Of a DNA stretch of 64,000 nucleotides, positions 25,166 to 33,166 are shown one piece after another. Position numbers and translations under genes: made by a program. Position 1 is the stretch's first letter. Every line of letters begins with the position of its first letter. The DNA lies in contig NZ_CP064788.1 of NCBI RefSeq assembly GCF_017094525.1, positions 2,217,030 to 2,281,029 on the forward strand, written 5' to 3'. The DNA is from Halapricum desulfuricans (GTDB lineage: Archaea > Halobacteriota > Halobacteria > Halobacteriales > Haloarculaceae). The notes beneath the pieces were generated by a model. That model ran no database searches, was not told where the DNA came from, and worked only from the letters and a program-made list of their open reading frames with translations.

Positions 25166-26399
25166 ATGCAAATGACCCAACACACCGAGGGCACGTCGGA
25201 GTCTCCGGCGGATCGAGTTCTTCCAGGGCACACTCGATAGCACCTCTGAAATCGACGAGGCACGAATTTTCGACACGACGCTCCGCGACGGGGAGCAGTC
25301 GCCCGGTACGTCGTTCAGTTACGAAGACAAACGCGAGATAGCCGCGCTGCTCGACGAGATGGGAACCCACGTCATCGAGGCCGGGTTCCCCGTCAACTCG
25401 GACGCGGAGTTCGAGGCGGTCCGTGACATCGCCGCCTCGACGTCCACGACCGTCTGTGGGCTGGCCCGCGTCGTCGAGGCCGACGTCGAGGCGGCGCTCG
25501 AGTCGGGCGTCGAACTGGTCCACGTGTTCGTCTCGACCAGCGACGTCCAGTTACAGGACAGCATGCACGCCACCCGCGAGGACGCGCTGGAGCGGGCCGT
25601 CACGTCGGTCGAGCGCGTCAAAGAGGCGGGCGTCGAGGTCATGTTCTCGCCGATGGACGCGACCCGAACGGACGAGTCGTTCCTGATCGAGGTCGTCGAG
25701 GCCGTCTCCGAGGCGGGCACCGACTGGATCAACATCCCGGACACGACCGGCGTCGCGACGCCCGGCCGCTTCCAGCAGCTGGTCGGGACGGTCGTCGAGC
25801 ACACGGACGCCCGCGTGGACGTCCACACCCACGACGACTTCGGGCTGGCGACGGCAAACGCCCTGTCGGGCTACGAGGCCGGGGCCGCCCAGTCGCAGGT
25901 GTCAGTCAACGGTATCGGCGAACGGGCCGGTAACGCCGCCTACGAGGAAGTCGCGATGGCGCTTGAGAGCCTCTACGACGTCGATACCGGCATCGACACG
26001 ACGAGAATCACCGAGCTGTCGCGGCTCATCGAGGAGAAGAGTTCGATCGCCATTCCCGGTAACAAGCCGGTCGTCGGCGGGAACGCCTTCGCCCACGAGA
26101 GCGGCATCCACGCCGCCGGTGTCATCGAGAACGCCGACACCTTCGAGCCGGGCGTGATGACTCCCGAGATGGTGGGAGCCGAACGCGAGCTGGTGCTGGG
26201 CAAACACACCGGCACCCACTCCGTTCGCGAGCGGCTGGCCGAGGCCGGATACGACCCGACCGACGAGGAGGTCCGGCAGGTGACCCGACGCGTCAAGGAC
26301 TACGGCGCCGAGAAGCGACAGGTCACGCTGGACGTCCTCGAGCGGTTCGCCGACGAGGTCGGCGTCGATCGCACGCGACTCGAGGAGGTCAGCGCGTGA
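25166..26399 (+). CDS. leuA: 2-isopropylmalate synthase LeuA, frameshifted near the N-terminus
   Basis: An alpha-IPM synthase-type (beta/alpha)8 enzyme that would open the leucine branch. The catalytic strand RIFDTTLRDGEQSPGTSF, HTHDDFGLA and GNAAYEEVAMALE are intact. The expected start, ATG 25166, lies about 25 bases after a TATA box (ttttatat, 25137-25144) and encodes MQMTQHTEGTSESP. That frame stops at 25238, while the rest (RRIEFFQGTL onward) lies in the +1 frame, with a junction near 25205. No start codon exists in the main frame before ATG 25359, which would lose the catalytic strand. It is either a real frameshift or a sequence error. Confidence 0.8.
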
Positions 26400-26573
26400 C
26401 CATGTCGGCGACCGCGTTCGCAGCCACCGGTCAGCAGCGGCTGGCACAGCCGGGTTCCGAAATGGGGACGGGCCTGTCGCCCCAGAACGTCGGGACGGGA
26501 ACGCGACGATCAGTCCCTCGCCAGCCACTCCCACGGAACCTTTATTACCCAGGACGGACAGAATCACGTACTG

Positions 26574-26657
26574 ATGGCACAGCCCGCTGGCACCCGGGGC
26601 CGCCCCGCCACCAGCGGCGCGCTCGTCCTTCTCGGCGGTATTGTAGGGGCCCGTTAG
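26574..26657 (+). CDS. Candidate branched-chain amino-acid leader peptide upstream of ilvB
   Basis: A 27-residue ORF starting MAQPAGTRG and ending ALVLLGGIVGAR-stop. Six of the last twelve residues are Leu, Val or Ile, and they use CTT, ATT and GTA, codons that are uncommon in this GC-rich genome. The ATG lies within a few bases of the predicted transcription start, so the peptide would be translated from a leaderless RNA. The stop codon lies in the loop/stem of the downstream hairpin. It is too short to be an enzyme; the position suggests a sensing peptide. Confidence 0.5.
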   Translation: MAQPAGTRGRPATSGALVLLGGIVGAR

Positions 26658-26662
26658 GCCCC
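26646..26662 (+). terminator. Terminator-like hairpin overlapping the leader-peptide stop
   Basis: Stem GGGGCC/GGCCCC with the loop CGTTA. The leader TAG (26655-26657) spans loop and stem, so a ribosome finishing the peptide would cover it. GGGGCC at 26596-26601 is an alternative partner for the 3' arm. A short T run lies eleven bases beyond. Whether it terminates transcription is unproven. Confidence 0.4.
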
Positions 26663-26757
26663 ACCACACCACATTTTCGTCCCGGTCGGTACCGCTCTCG
26701 AACACCAACCCAGCAACCAGCAATGCAGACACGACACCCAACACACAGTGATCGATC

Positions 26758-28521
26758 ATGAGTGAACGCGCATCGATTCCCAAACGCGACCCGGAAGAAG
26801 TTCCCGAACGAGAGAACGGCATCGAGGAGGTCACGACCGGTTCCCAGTCGGTGATCGCCGCGCTCGAACAGGCCGGCGTCGAGCACGCCTTCGGCGTCCA
26901 GGGCGGCGCGATCATGCCCGTCTACGACGCCCTGTACGACTCCTCGATTAACCACATCACAATGGCTCACGAGCAGGGTGCGGCTCACGCGGCCGACGCC
27001 TACGGGATCGTCACCGGCGAGCCCGGTCTGGCGATGGCCACCTCCGGTCCCGGCGCGACGAACCTGGTGACGGGCATCGCCGACGCGGCGATGGACTCCG
27101 ATCCGCTGATCGCGCTGACCGGGCAGGTCGCGACCGATTTCGTCGGTAACGACGCGTTCCAGGAGACCGACACGACCGGCATCACGATGCCGATCACCAA
27201 GCAGAACTACTTCGCCGATCACTCGGATACAGTCGGCGACGACGTCAGCGAGGCGTTCGCGCTGGCCGAAAAGGGGCGGCAGGGGCCGACGCTGGTCGAC
27301 CTCCCGAAAGACATCACAAAAGGCGAGACCGACCAGTGGCCGAACCCACCGAAGACGCCCGAAACCCACGACGAACCGGTCGAGGCCGACGAGTCGGCGG
27401 TCGAGGCCGCCGTGACAGCCCTCGAAGACGCCGAGCGTCCGCTGATCCTCTCCGGTGGCGGCGTCGTGAAAAGCGAGGCCAGCGAAGAGTTGCGGTCGTT
27501 CGCTCACGAGCAAGAGATACCAGTTATCACGACGATGCCCGGACTGGGGACGTTCCCGGAGACCGACGATCTGTCGCTGGGGATGGCCGGGATGCACGGA
27601 ACCGGCGCGGCGAACATGGCCGTCACGAACTGTGACGTGCTGCTGGGCGTCGGCACCCGATTCGACGACCGACTGACCGGCGGCGTCGACACGTTCGCGC
27701 CTGACGCCGACATCATCCACGTCGAGATCGATCCCGCCGAGATTTCCAAGAACATCGAAGCGGACTACCCGCTGGTCGGCGACGCCAAGCGCGTACTCGA
27801 ACAGATCGACGACGCGATGACGGACGCTCCCGAGGCGGACCAGTGGCGCGAGCAGTGTCAGATCTGGACCGAGGAGTATCCGCTGACCTACGAGACCCCC
27901 GACGACGAGCCGCTCAAACCCCAGTACGTCGTCGAGACGTTCGACGAACTGGCCGACGACGACGCGATCGTCACGACCGGCGTCGGGCAACACCAGATGT
28001 GGGCGGCCCAGTTCTGGACCTACGAGTACCCGCGGACGTGGGTCTCTAGCAACGGGCTGGGGACGATGGGGTATGGCGTCCCCTCGGCCATCGGCGCGAA
28101 GATCGGCGCGCCGGACACGGAGGTCGTCGCCTTCGACGGGGACGGCTCCTTCCTGATGACGATACAGGAGCTGTCGGTCGCGGTCCGGGAGAACCTCGAT
28201 ATCACCTACGTCGTCCTCAACAACGAGGCGATCGGGATGGTCCGCCAGTGGCAGGACGGCTTCTACGAGGGTCGCCGGATGGCCTCCGAGTACCCCTGGG
28301 TGCCGGAGTTCGACAAACTCGCGGAAGCGTTCGGCGCACGCGGGTTCCGGCTAGAAGAGCCCGAAGACGTCGAGGAGACGATCCAGGCCGCCCGCGAGTA
28401 CGACGGGCCGGCCGTGATCGACGCGATCATCGATCCCGCGGAGAACGTCTTCCCGATGGTCCCCAGCGGCGGCGACAACGGACTGTTCGCTCTGAACGAG
28501 CAGCACCTGGAGATGATCTGA
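26758..28521 (+). CDS. ilvB: Acetolactate synthase large (catalytic) subunit
   Basis: A 587-residue ThDP enzyme that condenses two pyruvates (or pyruvate and 2-oxobutyrate) at the first common step of Val, Leu and Ile synthesis. The PYR domain has the catalytic Glu in MAHEQGAAHAADAYG. The central FAD-binding-type domain contains GVGTRFDDRLTGG. The PP domain carries GDGSFLMTIQELS to NN, the ThDP/Mg motif. It has a 25-residue acidic N-terminal extension. It begins the ilvB-ilvN-ilvC-leuC-leuD run behind a leader region. Confidence 0.95.
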   Translation: MSERASIPKRDPEEVPERENGIEEVTTGSQSVIAALEQAGVEHAFGVQGGAIMPVYDALYDSSINHITMAHEQGAAHAADAYGIVTGEPGLAMATSGPGATNLVTGIADAAMDSDPLIALTGQVATDFVGNDAFQETDTTGITMPITKQNYFADHSDTVGDDVSEAFALAEKGRQGPTLVDLPKDITKGETDQWPNPPKTPETHDEPVEADESAVEAAVTALEDAERPLILSGGGVVKSEASEELRSFAHEQEIPVITTMPGLGTFPETDDLSLGMAGMHGTGAANMAVTNCDVLLGVGTRFDDRLTGGVDTFAPDADIIHVEIDPAEISKNIEADYPLVGDAKRVLEQIDDAMTDAPEADQWREQCQIWTEEYPLTYETPDDEPLKPQYVVETFDELADDDAIVTTGVGQHQMWAAQFWTYEYPRTWVSSNGLGTMGYGVPSAIGAKIGAPDTEVVAFDGDGSFLMTIQELSVAVRENLDITYVVLNNEAIGMVRQWQDGFYEGRRMASEYPWVPEFDKLAEAFGARGFRLEEPEDVEETIQAAREYDGPAVIDAIIDPAENVFPMVPSGGDNGLFALNEQHLEMI

Positions 28522-28522
28522 G

Positions 28523-29137
28523 ATGCCTGGAGAAATGCCCGGTCCGGCCCCGGACCAGCGGATGCGGCCCGAGGGCCGGCGCAACACGCAAGGTATTCGT
28601 ATCGATCCGGAAGCAGAGGCGACTCACGAGCCGCGGATGGCCGTGCTGTCGGCGCTGGTCAAACACGAGCCCGGCGTCCTGTCGGAGGTTTCGAGCCTGT
28701 TCAGCCGCCGGCAGTTCAACATCGAGAGTCTCACTGTCGGGCCGACGCAGGACGGTGACACCGCCCGGATGACGATCGTCATCGAGGAGCCCGAGCCGGG
28801 TGTCCAGCAGGCCAAAAAGCAACTCCGCAAGCTCATCCCCGTCATCGACGTCGAGGAGCTGGAGTCGGCCGCCATGCGCCGTGAGCTGGCGCTGATAAAG
28901 GTCGCCGGCGACAGGCCCGGCGACGTGCAGGCGGTCGCAGAGATGTACGGCGGTGACGCCGTCGACGCCTCGAAAGACGCCGTGACCGTCGAGATAACCG
29001 GTAGCAAGCAGAAGATCGACGCCGCGATCGAGGCGTTCGAACAGTTCGACGTGCTCGAGATCGTCCGCACCGGCGCGGCCGCCCTCGAGCGCGGTTCGAA
29101 GACGATGGACTCGACGACAATGGAAAGCGATAACTGA
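28523..29137 (+). CDS. ilvN: Acetolactate synthase small (regulatory) subunit
   Basis: A 204-residue regulatory subunit. An N-terminal ACT domain (MAVLSALVKHEPGVLSEVSS, FNIESLTVG) binds valine as feedback inhibitor, and a second ACT-like domain (LALIKVAGDRPGDVQAVAEM) completes it. A 37-residue N-terminal extension precedes the ACT domain. The start lies one base after the ilvB stop, so expression is coupled. Regulation by branched-chain amino acids is family knowledge. Confidence 0.93.
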   Translation: MPGEMPGPAPDQRMRPEGRRNTQGIRIDPEAEATHEPRMAVLSALVKHEPGVLSEVSSLFSRRQFNIESLTVGPTQDGDTARMTIVIEEPEPGVQQAKKQLRKLIPVIDVEELESAAMRRELALIKVAGDRPGDVQAVAEMYGGDAVDASKDAVTVEITGSKQKIDAAIEAFEQFDVLEIVRTGAAALERGSKTMDSTTMESDN

Positions 29138-29158
29138 GCGATCCCCGACCAGTTAGTT

Positions 29159-30172
29159 ATGGTAGACGAATTTAGTACGGACGTATACTACGACGCCGAC
29201 GCCGACGAATCGATACTTGACGACCAGACCGTCGCGGTGCTGGGCTACGGAAGCCAGGGCCATGCTCACGCGCAGAACCTCGCCGACAGCGGGGTCGACG
29301 TGGTCGTCGGCCTTCGCGAGGGGTCGTCCTCGCGCGAGGAGGCCGAGACCGACGGGATGGCGATCGCGACCCAGTCCGAAGCAGCCGCCCAGGGTGACAT
29401 CGTAGTCATGCTGGTCCCCGATACGGTCCAGCCTGACGTCTACGAGAACGCGGTTGAGCCGAACCTGGAAGAAGGCGACACGCTGCAGTTCGCTCACGGG
29501 TTCAACATCCACTACGGACAGATCGAGCCTCCCGAGGACGTCGACGTGACGATGGTCGCGCCCAAGTCGCCGGGCCACCTCGTCCGGCGGACGTACAAGC
29601 GCGGCGAGGGGACGCCCGGGCTGGTCGCGGTCTATCAGGACGCTACCGGAGCGGCCAAAGACGAGGCGCTGGCCTACGCGAAGGCCATCGGCTGCACGCG
29701 AGCGGGCGTCATCGAGACGACGTTCCGCGAGGAAACCGAGACCGACCTGTTCGGCGAGCAGGCCGTCCTCTGTGGCGGCGTGACCGAGATGATGAAAGTC
29801 GGTTACGAGACGCTCGTCGATGCTGGCTACAGCCCGGAGATGGCCTACTTCGAGGTCATGAACGAGATGAAACTCATCGTCGATCTCATCTACGAAGGCG
29901 GGCTGATGGAGATGTGGGACTCGGTCTCCGATACGGCCGAGTACGGTGGCCTGACCCGCGGCGAGTACGTCATCGACGAGTCGGCCCGCGAGGGAATGGA
30001 ACAGATTCTGCAGGAGGTTCAGGACGGCGAATTCGCGAAGGAGTGGATCTCCGAGAACCAGACGAACCGACCCAGCTACAAGCAGCTGCGAGAGGCCGAG
30101 CAGAACCACGACATCGAAGACGTAGGTGGTCGCCTGCGCGAGCTGTTCGACTGGGACGAGAGTGCGGAATGA
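29159..30172 (+). CDS. ilvC: Ketol-acid reductoisomerase
   Basis: A 337-residue class I enzyme that isomerises and reduces acetolactate or acetohydroxybutyrate with NAD(P)H. The Rossmann motif is [13 protein letters not shown] (about residue 29). The KARI core includes [19 protein letters not shown], and the metal ligands lie in [12 protein letters not shown] and the following [10 protein letters not shown] helix. The dinucleotide loop reads [12 protein letters not shown], which suggests NADPH use (inferred). It lies 21 bases after ilvN. Confidence 0.95.
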   Translation: MVDEFSTDVYYDADADESILDDQTVAVLGYGSQGHAHAQNLADSGVDVVVGLREGSSSREEAETDGMAIATQSEAAAQGDIVVMLVPDTVQPDVYENAVEPNLEEGDTLQFAHGFNIHYGQIEPPEDVDVTMVAPKSPGHLVRRTYKRGEGTPGLVAVYQDATGAAKDEALAYAKAIGCTRAGVIETTFREETETDLFGEQAVLCGGVTEMMKVGYETLVDAGYSPEMAYFEVMNEMKLIVDLIYEGGLMEMWDSVSDTAEYGGLTRGEYVIDESAREGMEQILQEVQDGEFAKEWISENQTNRPSYKQLREAEQNHDIEDVGGRLRELFDWDESAE

Positions 30173-30215
30173 GGGCGCAGACGATGAACACGAAGACGAG
30201 ACACGGAGACGGACA

Positions 30216-31682
30216 ATGAGTGACGGAACGCTGTACGACAAGGTATGGGACAGACACAAGGTAACCGAACTGCCGAACGGACAGGACCAGCTGTTCATCG
30301 GGCTCCACCTCGTCCACGAGGTCACCAGCCCGCAGGCGTTCGGCATGCTCCGGGAGCGCGATCTGGACGTCGCCTATCCCGAGCGGACCTTCGCGACGAC
30401 CGATCACATCGCGCCCACGACCGAGGAGAAGCGCAAGCGACCGCTCGAGGACGATCAGGCCGAGAAGATGCTGGACGCGCTGGACACGAACACGGCCGAG
30501 AACGGGATCACGTTCTTCGACTTCGAGTCCGGCAAGCAGGGAATCACCCACGTCGTCGCGCCGGAACTGGGCCTGACCCAGCCGGGGATGACCGTCGCCT
30601 GCGGCGACAGTCACACGGCGACTCACGGTGCCTTCGGCTCGATCGGCGTCGGCGTCGGCACCTCCCAGATCCGGGACATCCTCTCGACGGGCTGTATCGC
30701 GGCCGAGAAACAGGACGTCCGCCGGATCGAAGTCGAGGGGAGCCTCGGCGAGGGCGTCTACGCGAAGGACATCATCCTGAAGATCATCCAGCAGCTGGGC
30801 GTCGACGGCGGTGTGGGTCACGTCTACGAGTACGGCGGTCCCGCGATCGAAAATCTGGGCATGGAAGGCCGGCTGGCGGTCTGTAACATGTCCATCGAGG
30901 GCGGCGCTCGCGCCGGGTACGTCAACCCCGACGAGACCACCTACGAGTATCTGGAAGGCCGAGAGTACGTCCCCGAGGGCGAGGCGTTCGAGGAACTGAA
31001 AGAGTACTGGGGGTCGATCGCGAGCGACGCGGACGCCGAGTACGACGACGTGGTCACGATCGACGTCGACGACATGGACCCGATGGTCACGTGGGGCATC
31101 AACCCCGGACAGGTCGTCGAAGTCTCCGAACCGGTTCCCGCGCCCGCGGACTTCGAGACCGAGACCGACCGGGAGGCCGCCCAGAAGGCGCTGGATCACA
31201 TGGACCTCGAACCCGGCCAGTCGATGCTGGGCTACGACATCGACGTCGCGTTCCTCGGCACCTGTACGAACGGGCGGGTGAGCGACTTCCGGCGCGCCGC
31301 CGAGATCCTCGAGGGCCACACGGTCGACGAGGACGTTCGCGCGCTGGCGGTTCCCGGTTCCGAGACCGTCCGCCGGCAGTGCGAGGCCGAGGGCATCGAC
31401 GAGACGTTCATCGAGGCCGGCTTCCAGTGGCGACGCGCCGGCTGTTCGATGTGTCTGGCGATGAACGAGGACTCCCTGGAGGGCGACGAGGCGGCCGCCT
31501 CGTCGTCGAACCGGAACTTCATCGGCCGACAGGGAAGCAAGGACGGGCGGACCGTCCTGATGAGCCCCGTGATGGTCGCCGCCGCGGCCATCGAGGGTGA
31601 AGTGACCGACGTTCGCCGATTCTACGATGACGATCAGGCCGATGCACTGACCGCTGACGATGTCTCGGAGGTGGCTGACTGA
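30216..31682 (+). CDS. leuC: 3-isopropylmalate dehydratase large subunit
   Basis: A 488-residue aconitase-family subunit that converts 2- to 3-isopropylmalate with LeuD. The [4Fe-4S] cysteines are in FLGTCTNGR and AGCSMCLAMN. Substrate motifs TTDHIAPT and ACGDSHTATHGAFG are intact. ATG 30216 (MSDGTLYDKVWD) matches the family start; an in-frame extension overlaps ilvC. Its stop overlaps the leuD start by one base (TGATG). Confidence 0.93.
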   Translation: MSDGTLYDKVWDRHKVTELPNGQDQLFIGLHLVHEVTSPQAFGMLRERDLDVAYPERTFATTDHIAPTTEEKRKRPLEDDQAEKMLDALDTNTAENGITFFDFESGKQGITHVVAPELGLTQPGMTVACGDSHTATHGAFGSIGVGVGTSQIRDILSTGCIAAEKQDVRRIEVEGSLGEGVYAKDIILKIIQQLGVDGGVGHVYEYGGPAIENLGMEGRLAVCNMSIEGGARAGYVNPDETTYEYLEGREYVPEGEAFEELKEYWGSIASDADAEYDDVVTIDVDDMDPMVTWGINPGQVVEVSEPVPAPADFETETDREAAQKALDHMDLEPGQSMLGYDIDVAFLGTCTNGRVSDFRRAAEILEGHTVDEDVRALAVPGSETVRRQCEAEGIDETFIEAGFQWRRAGCSMCLAMNEDSLEGDEAAASSSNRNFIGRQGSKDGRTVLMSPVMVAAAAIEGEVTDVRRFYDDDQADALTADDVSEVAD

Positions 31683-32287
31683 TGGTCGACAAACCTCAGC
31701 ACATCACAGACGTATCGGGTTCGGGCGTACCGATCTACGGCGACGACATCGACACCGACCAGATTCTACCGGCGCGGTTCATGAAAGAGGTCACCTTCGA
31801 GAACATGGCCGATTACCTCTTCTACGACGCGCGCCGCGACGAGGACGGCGAGTTCAACGATCACTCGCTCAACCGGTTCGAGGGGGCGAACGTCGCCGTC
31901 GTCAACAAGAACTTCGGGATGGGATCCTCGCGCGAACACGCCCCGCAAGCGATGATGCGGTGGGGCATTGACGGGATCGTCGGCGAGTCCTACGCCGAGA
32001 TCTTCCGCGACAACTGCAAGTCACTGGGGATCCCCGCGGCGACTGCGGACCACGAAACGGTCACCGAACTCCAGGAGTGGATCGAGGACAACCCCGACGG
32101 CGACATCGAGATCGACGTCGAGACGGAGACGGTCACCTACGGCGACACGACCGTCGACGTCGAGATCGACGACGCGATGCAGGAGGCGCTCGTCGAGGGC
32201 ATCTGGGACACGACCTCACTGATGTACTCCAACATGAGCAAAGTCGAGGAGACCGTCGCGGACCTGCCCTACGTCGAGGCCGAGTAG
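31682..32287 (+). CDS. leuD: 3-isopropylmalate dehydratase small subunit
   Basis: A 201-residue swivelling-domain subunit. Key segments are YGDDIDTDQILPARF, NFGMGSSREHAPQAM (the substrate-binding GSSREH) and FRDNCKSLGIPA. It is coupled to leuC by a TGATG overlap. It is the last gene of the cluster: leuB (3-isopropylmalate dehydrogenase), which often follows in haloarchaea, is absent, and the next gene converges from the opposite strand. Confidence 0.93.
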   Translation: MVDKPQHITDVSGSGVPIYGDDIDTDQILPARFMKEVTFENMADYLFYDARRDEDGEFNDHSLNRFEGANVAVVNKNFGMGSSREHAPQAMMRWGIDGIVGESYAEIFRDNCKSLGIPAATADHETVTELQEWIEDNPDGDIEIDVETETVTYGDTTVDVEIDDAMQEALVEGIWDTTSLMYSNMSKVEETVADLPYVEAE

Positions 32288-32293
32288 CGATCG

Positions 32294-32833
32294 TCAATCA
32301 GCGCTGGCACTCGCTGTGGCGTATTTTCCGGCCGAGAGGTCGAACGCCTCGCCGTCGAAGGTGGCGACGGATTCACAGAGATTCGAGAAGAGTACCCGCA
32401 GTTCGGTCCCGGAGGTGGCACTGTCGAGGTGGTACGCACCCAGTGCGTCCGCACGACGGACCCGCTCGCTCAGCAGGTGCAGGAACTTGAACAGCGGTTC
32501 TCGTTCGACGAACTGTAACAGCGCCGAGATCGAGTGCAGACAGACGCCGACCCGTTCGTCGTCTCCCTGCAGCAGGGCGTCCATCGCCGTCCCCAGCGCC
32601 GTCAGATCTTCCGGATCGGCGACTGTCGTAACAGACGACGATCGGTCGCCGGCGGGACTGGCGCTCGTCGACCGGGCGAACGTCTCGACGTCGACGTACT
32701 CGACGGACGGTACCTGTCGGGACAACTGACGCAGCTGTCGGTCCCACTCCGCTGGCGTGTGTTCGACAGTAACGACCCCGATCCGATCGAGATCCGCTTC
32801 GAGAGTCCGCTCATCGTGGGCACCTCTGTCCAC
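32294..32833 (-). CDS. DUF7504-like protein, short at the N-terminus
   Basis: A 179-residue protein similar to haloarchaeal DUF7504 proteins, which look like degenerate RecA/KaiC-type ATPases. The visible core is VGVCLHSISALLQFVEREPL, LHLLSERVRRADALGAYHLD and LFSNLCESVATFDG. The only start is GTG 32833. The N-terminal strand and P-loop region expected in longer homologues are not present, so it may be truncated. It lies 6 bases from leuD, tail to tail, and 190 bases from the divergent DUF7503 peptide gene. Confidence 0.6.
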   Translation of the reverse strand: MDRGAHDERTLEADLDRIGVVTVEHTPAEWDRQLRQLSRQVPSVEYVDVETFARSTSASPAGDRSSSVTTVADPEDLTALGTAMDALLQGDDERVGVCLHSISALLQFVEREPLFKFLHLLSERVRRADALGAYHLDSATSGTELRVLFSNLCESVATFDGEAFDLSAGKYATASASAD

Positions 32834-33023
32834 CCGGGCTCATGTTACAGGAACAAATACCCTGCAATATCAAGAATGTTATGCCGGCACACGCGAATCG
32901 CCAGCAGTGCGTGCGACCAGAAGCCGCATCCAGAACCCGATCCGGGACCATTATATCAGCAATTTACTATAATAATTATTTAGAAAAATTCAATCCAACG
33001 CGCGTCGAAGCCGTTCACGCACC

Positions 33024-33164
33024 ATGAGTCAAAGTGCGTCGTCGGTACGAAACTTCGTGGAAGAACACCCCAAATGGATCGGTGTCCTGTTCTGGATGGC
33101 CGTGCTGCTTACGCAGGCCGGGACGGCTGTGGGCGGTCACGCTAGCTCGACAGTTGGTCCATAA
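33024..33164 (+). CDS. DUF7503 family small membrane peptide
   Basis: A 46-residue protein, MSQSASSVRNFVEEHPKWIG then a hydrophobic helix (VLFWMAVLLTQAGTAVGG) and the tail HASSTVGP. It matches the short haloarchaeal DUF7503 peptides. It ends two bases before the stop of the CHAT protease gene on the other strand. The AT-rich stretch at about 32950-32990 gives a strong promoter. It has one membrane span and a small polar tail; the role is unknown. Confidence 0.7.
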   Translation: MSQSASSVRNFVEEHPKWIGVLFWMAVLLTQAGTAVGGHASSTVGP

Positions 33165-33166
33165 CC

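Larger units (their letters stand above)
26540..26760 (+). promoter_or_regulatory. ilvB leader region: promoter, leader peptide and attenuator-like hairpins
   Basis: A TATA-like box (tttatta, 26541-26547) predicts a start near 26570, just before a small ORF at 26574. The ORF ends inside a hairpin at 26646-26662 (GGGGCC, five-base loop, GGCCCC). A second GGGGCC at 26596-26601 could pair with the same GGCCCC, giving mutually exclusive folds. A TTTT run follows at 26673-26676. The structural ilvB start is at 26758. The layout matches amino-acid attenuators, but function is inferred. Confidence 0.5.
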
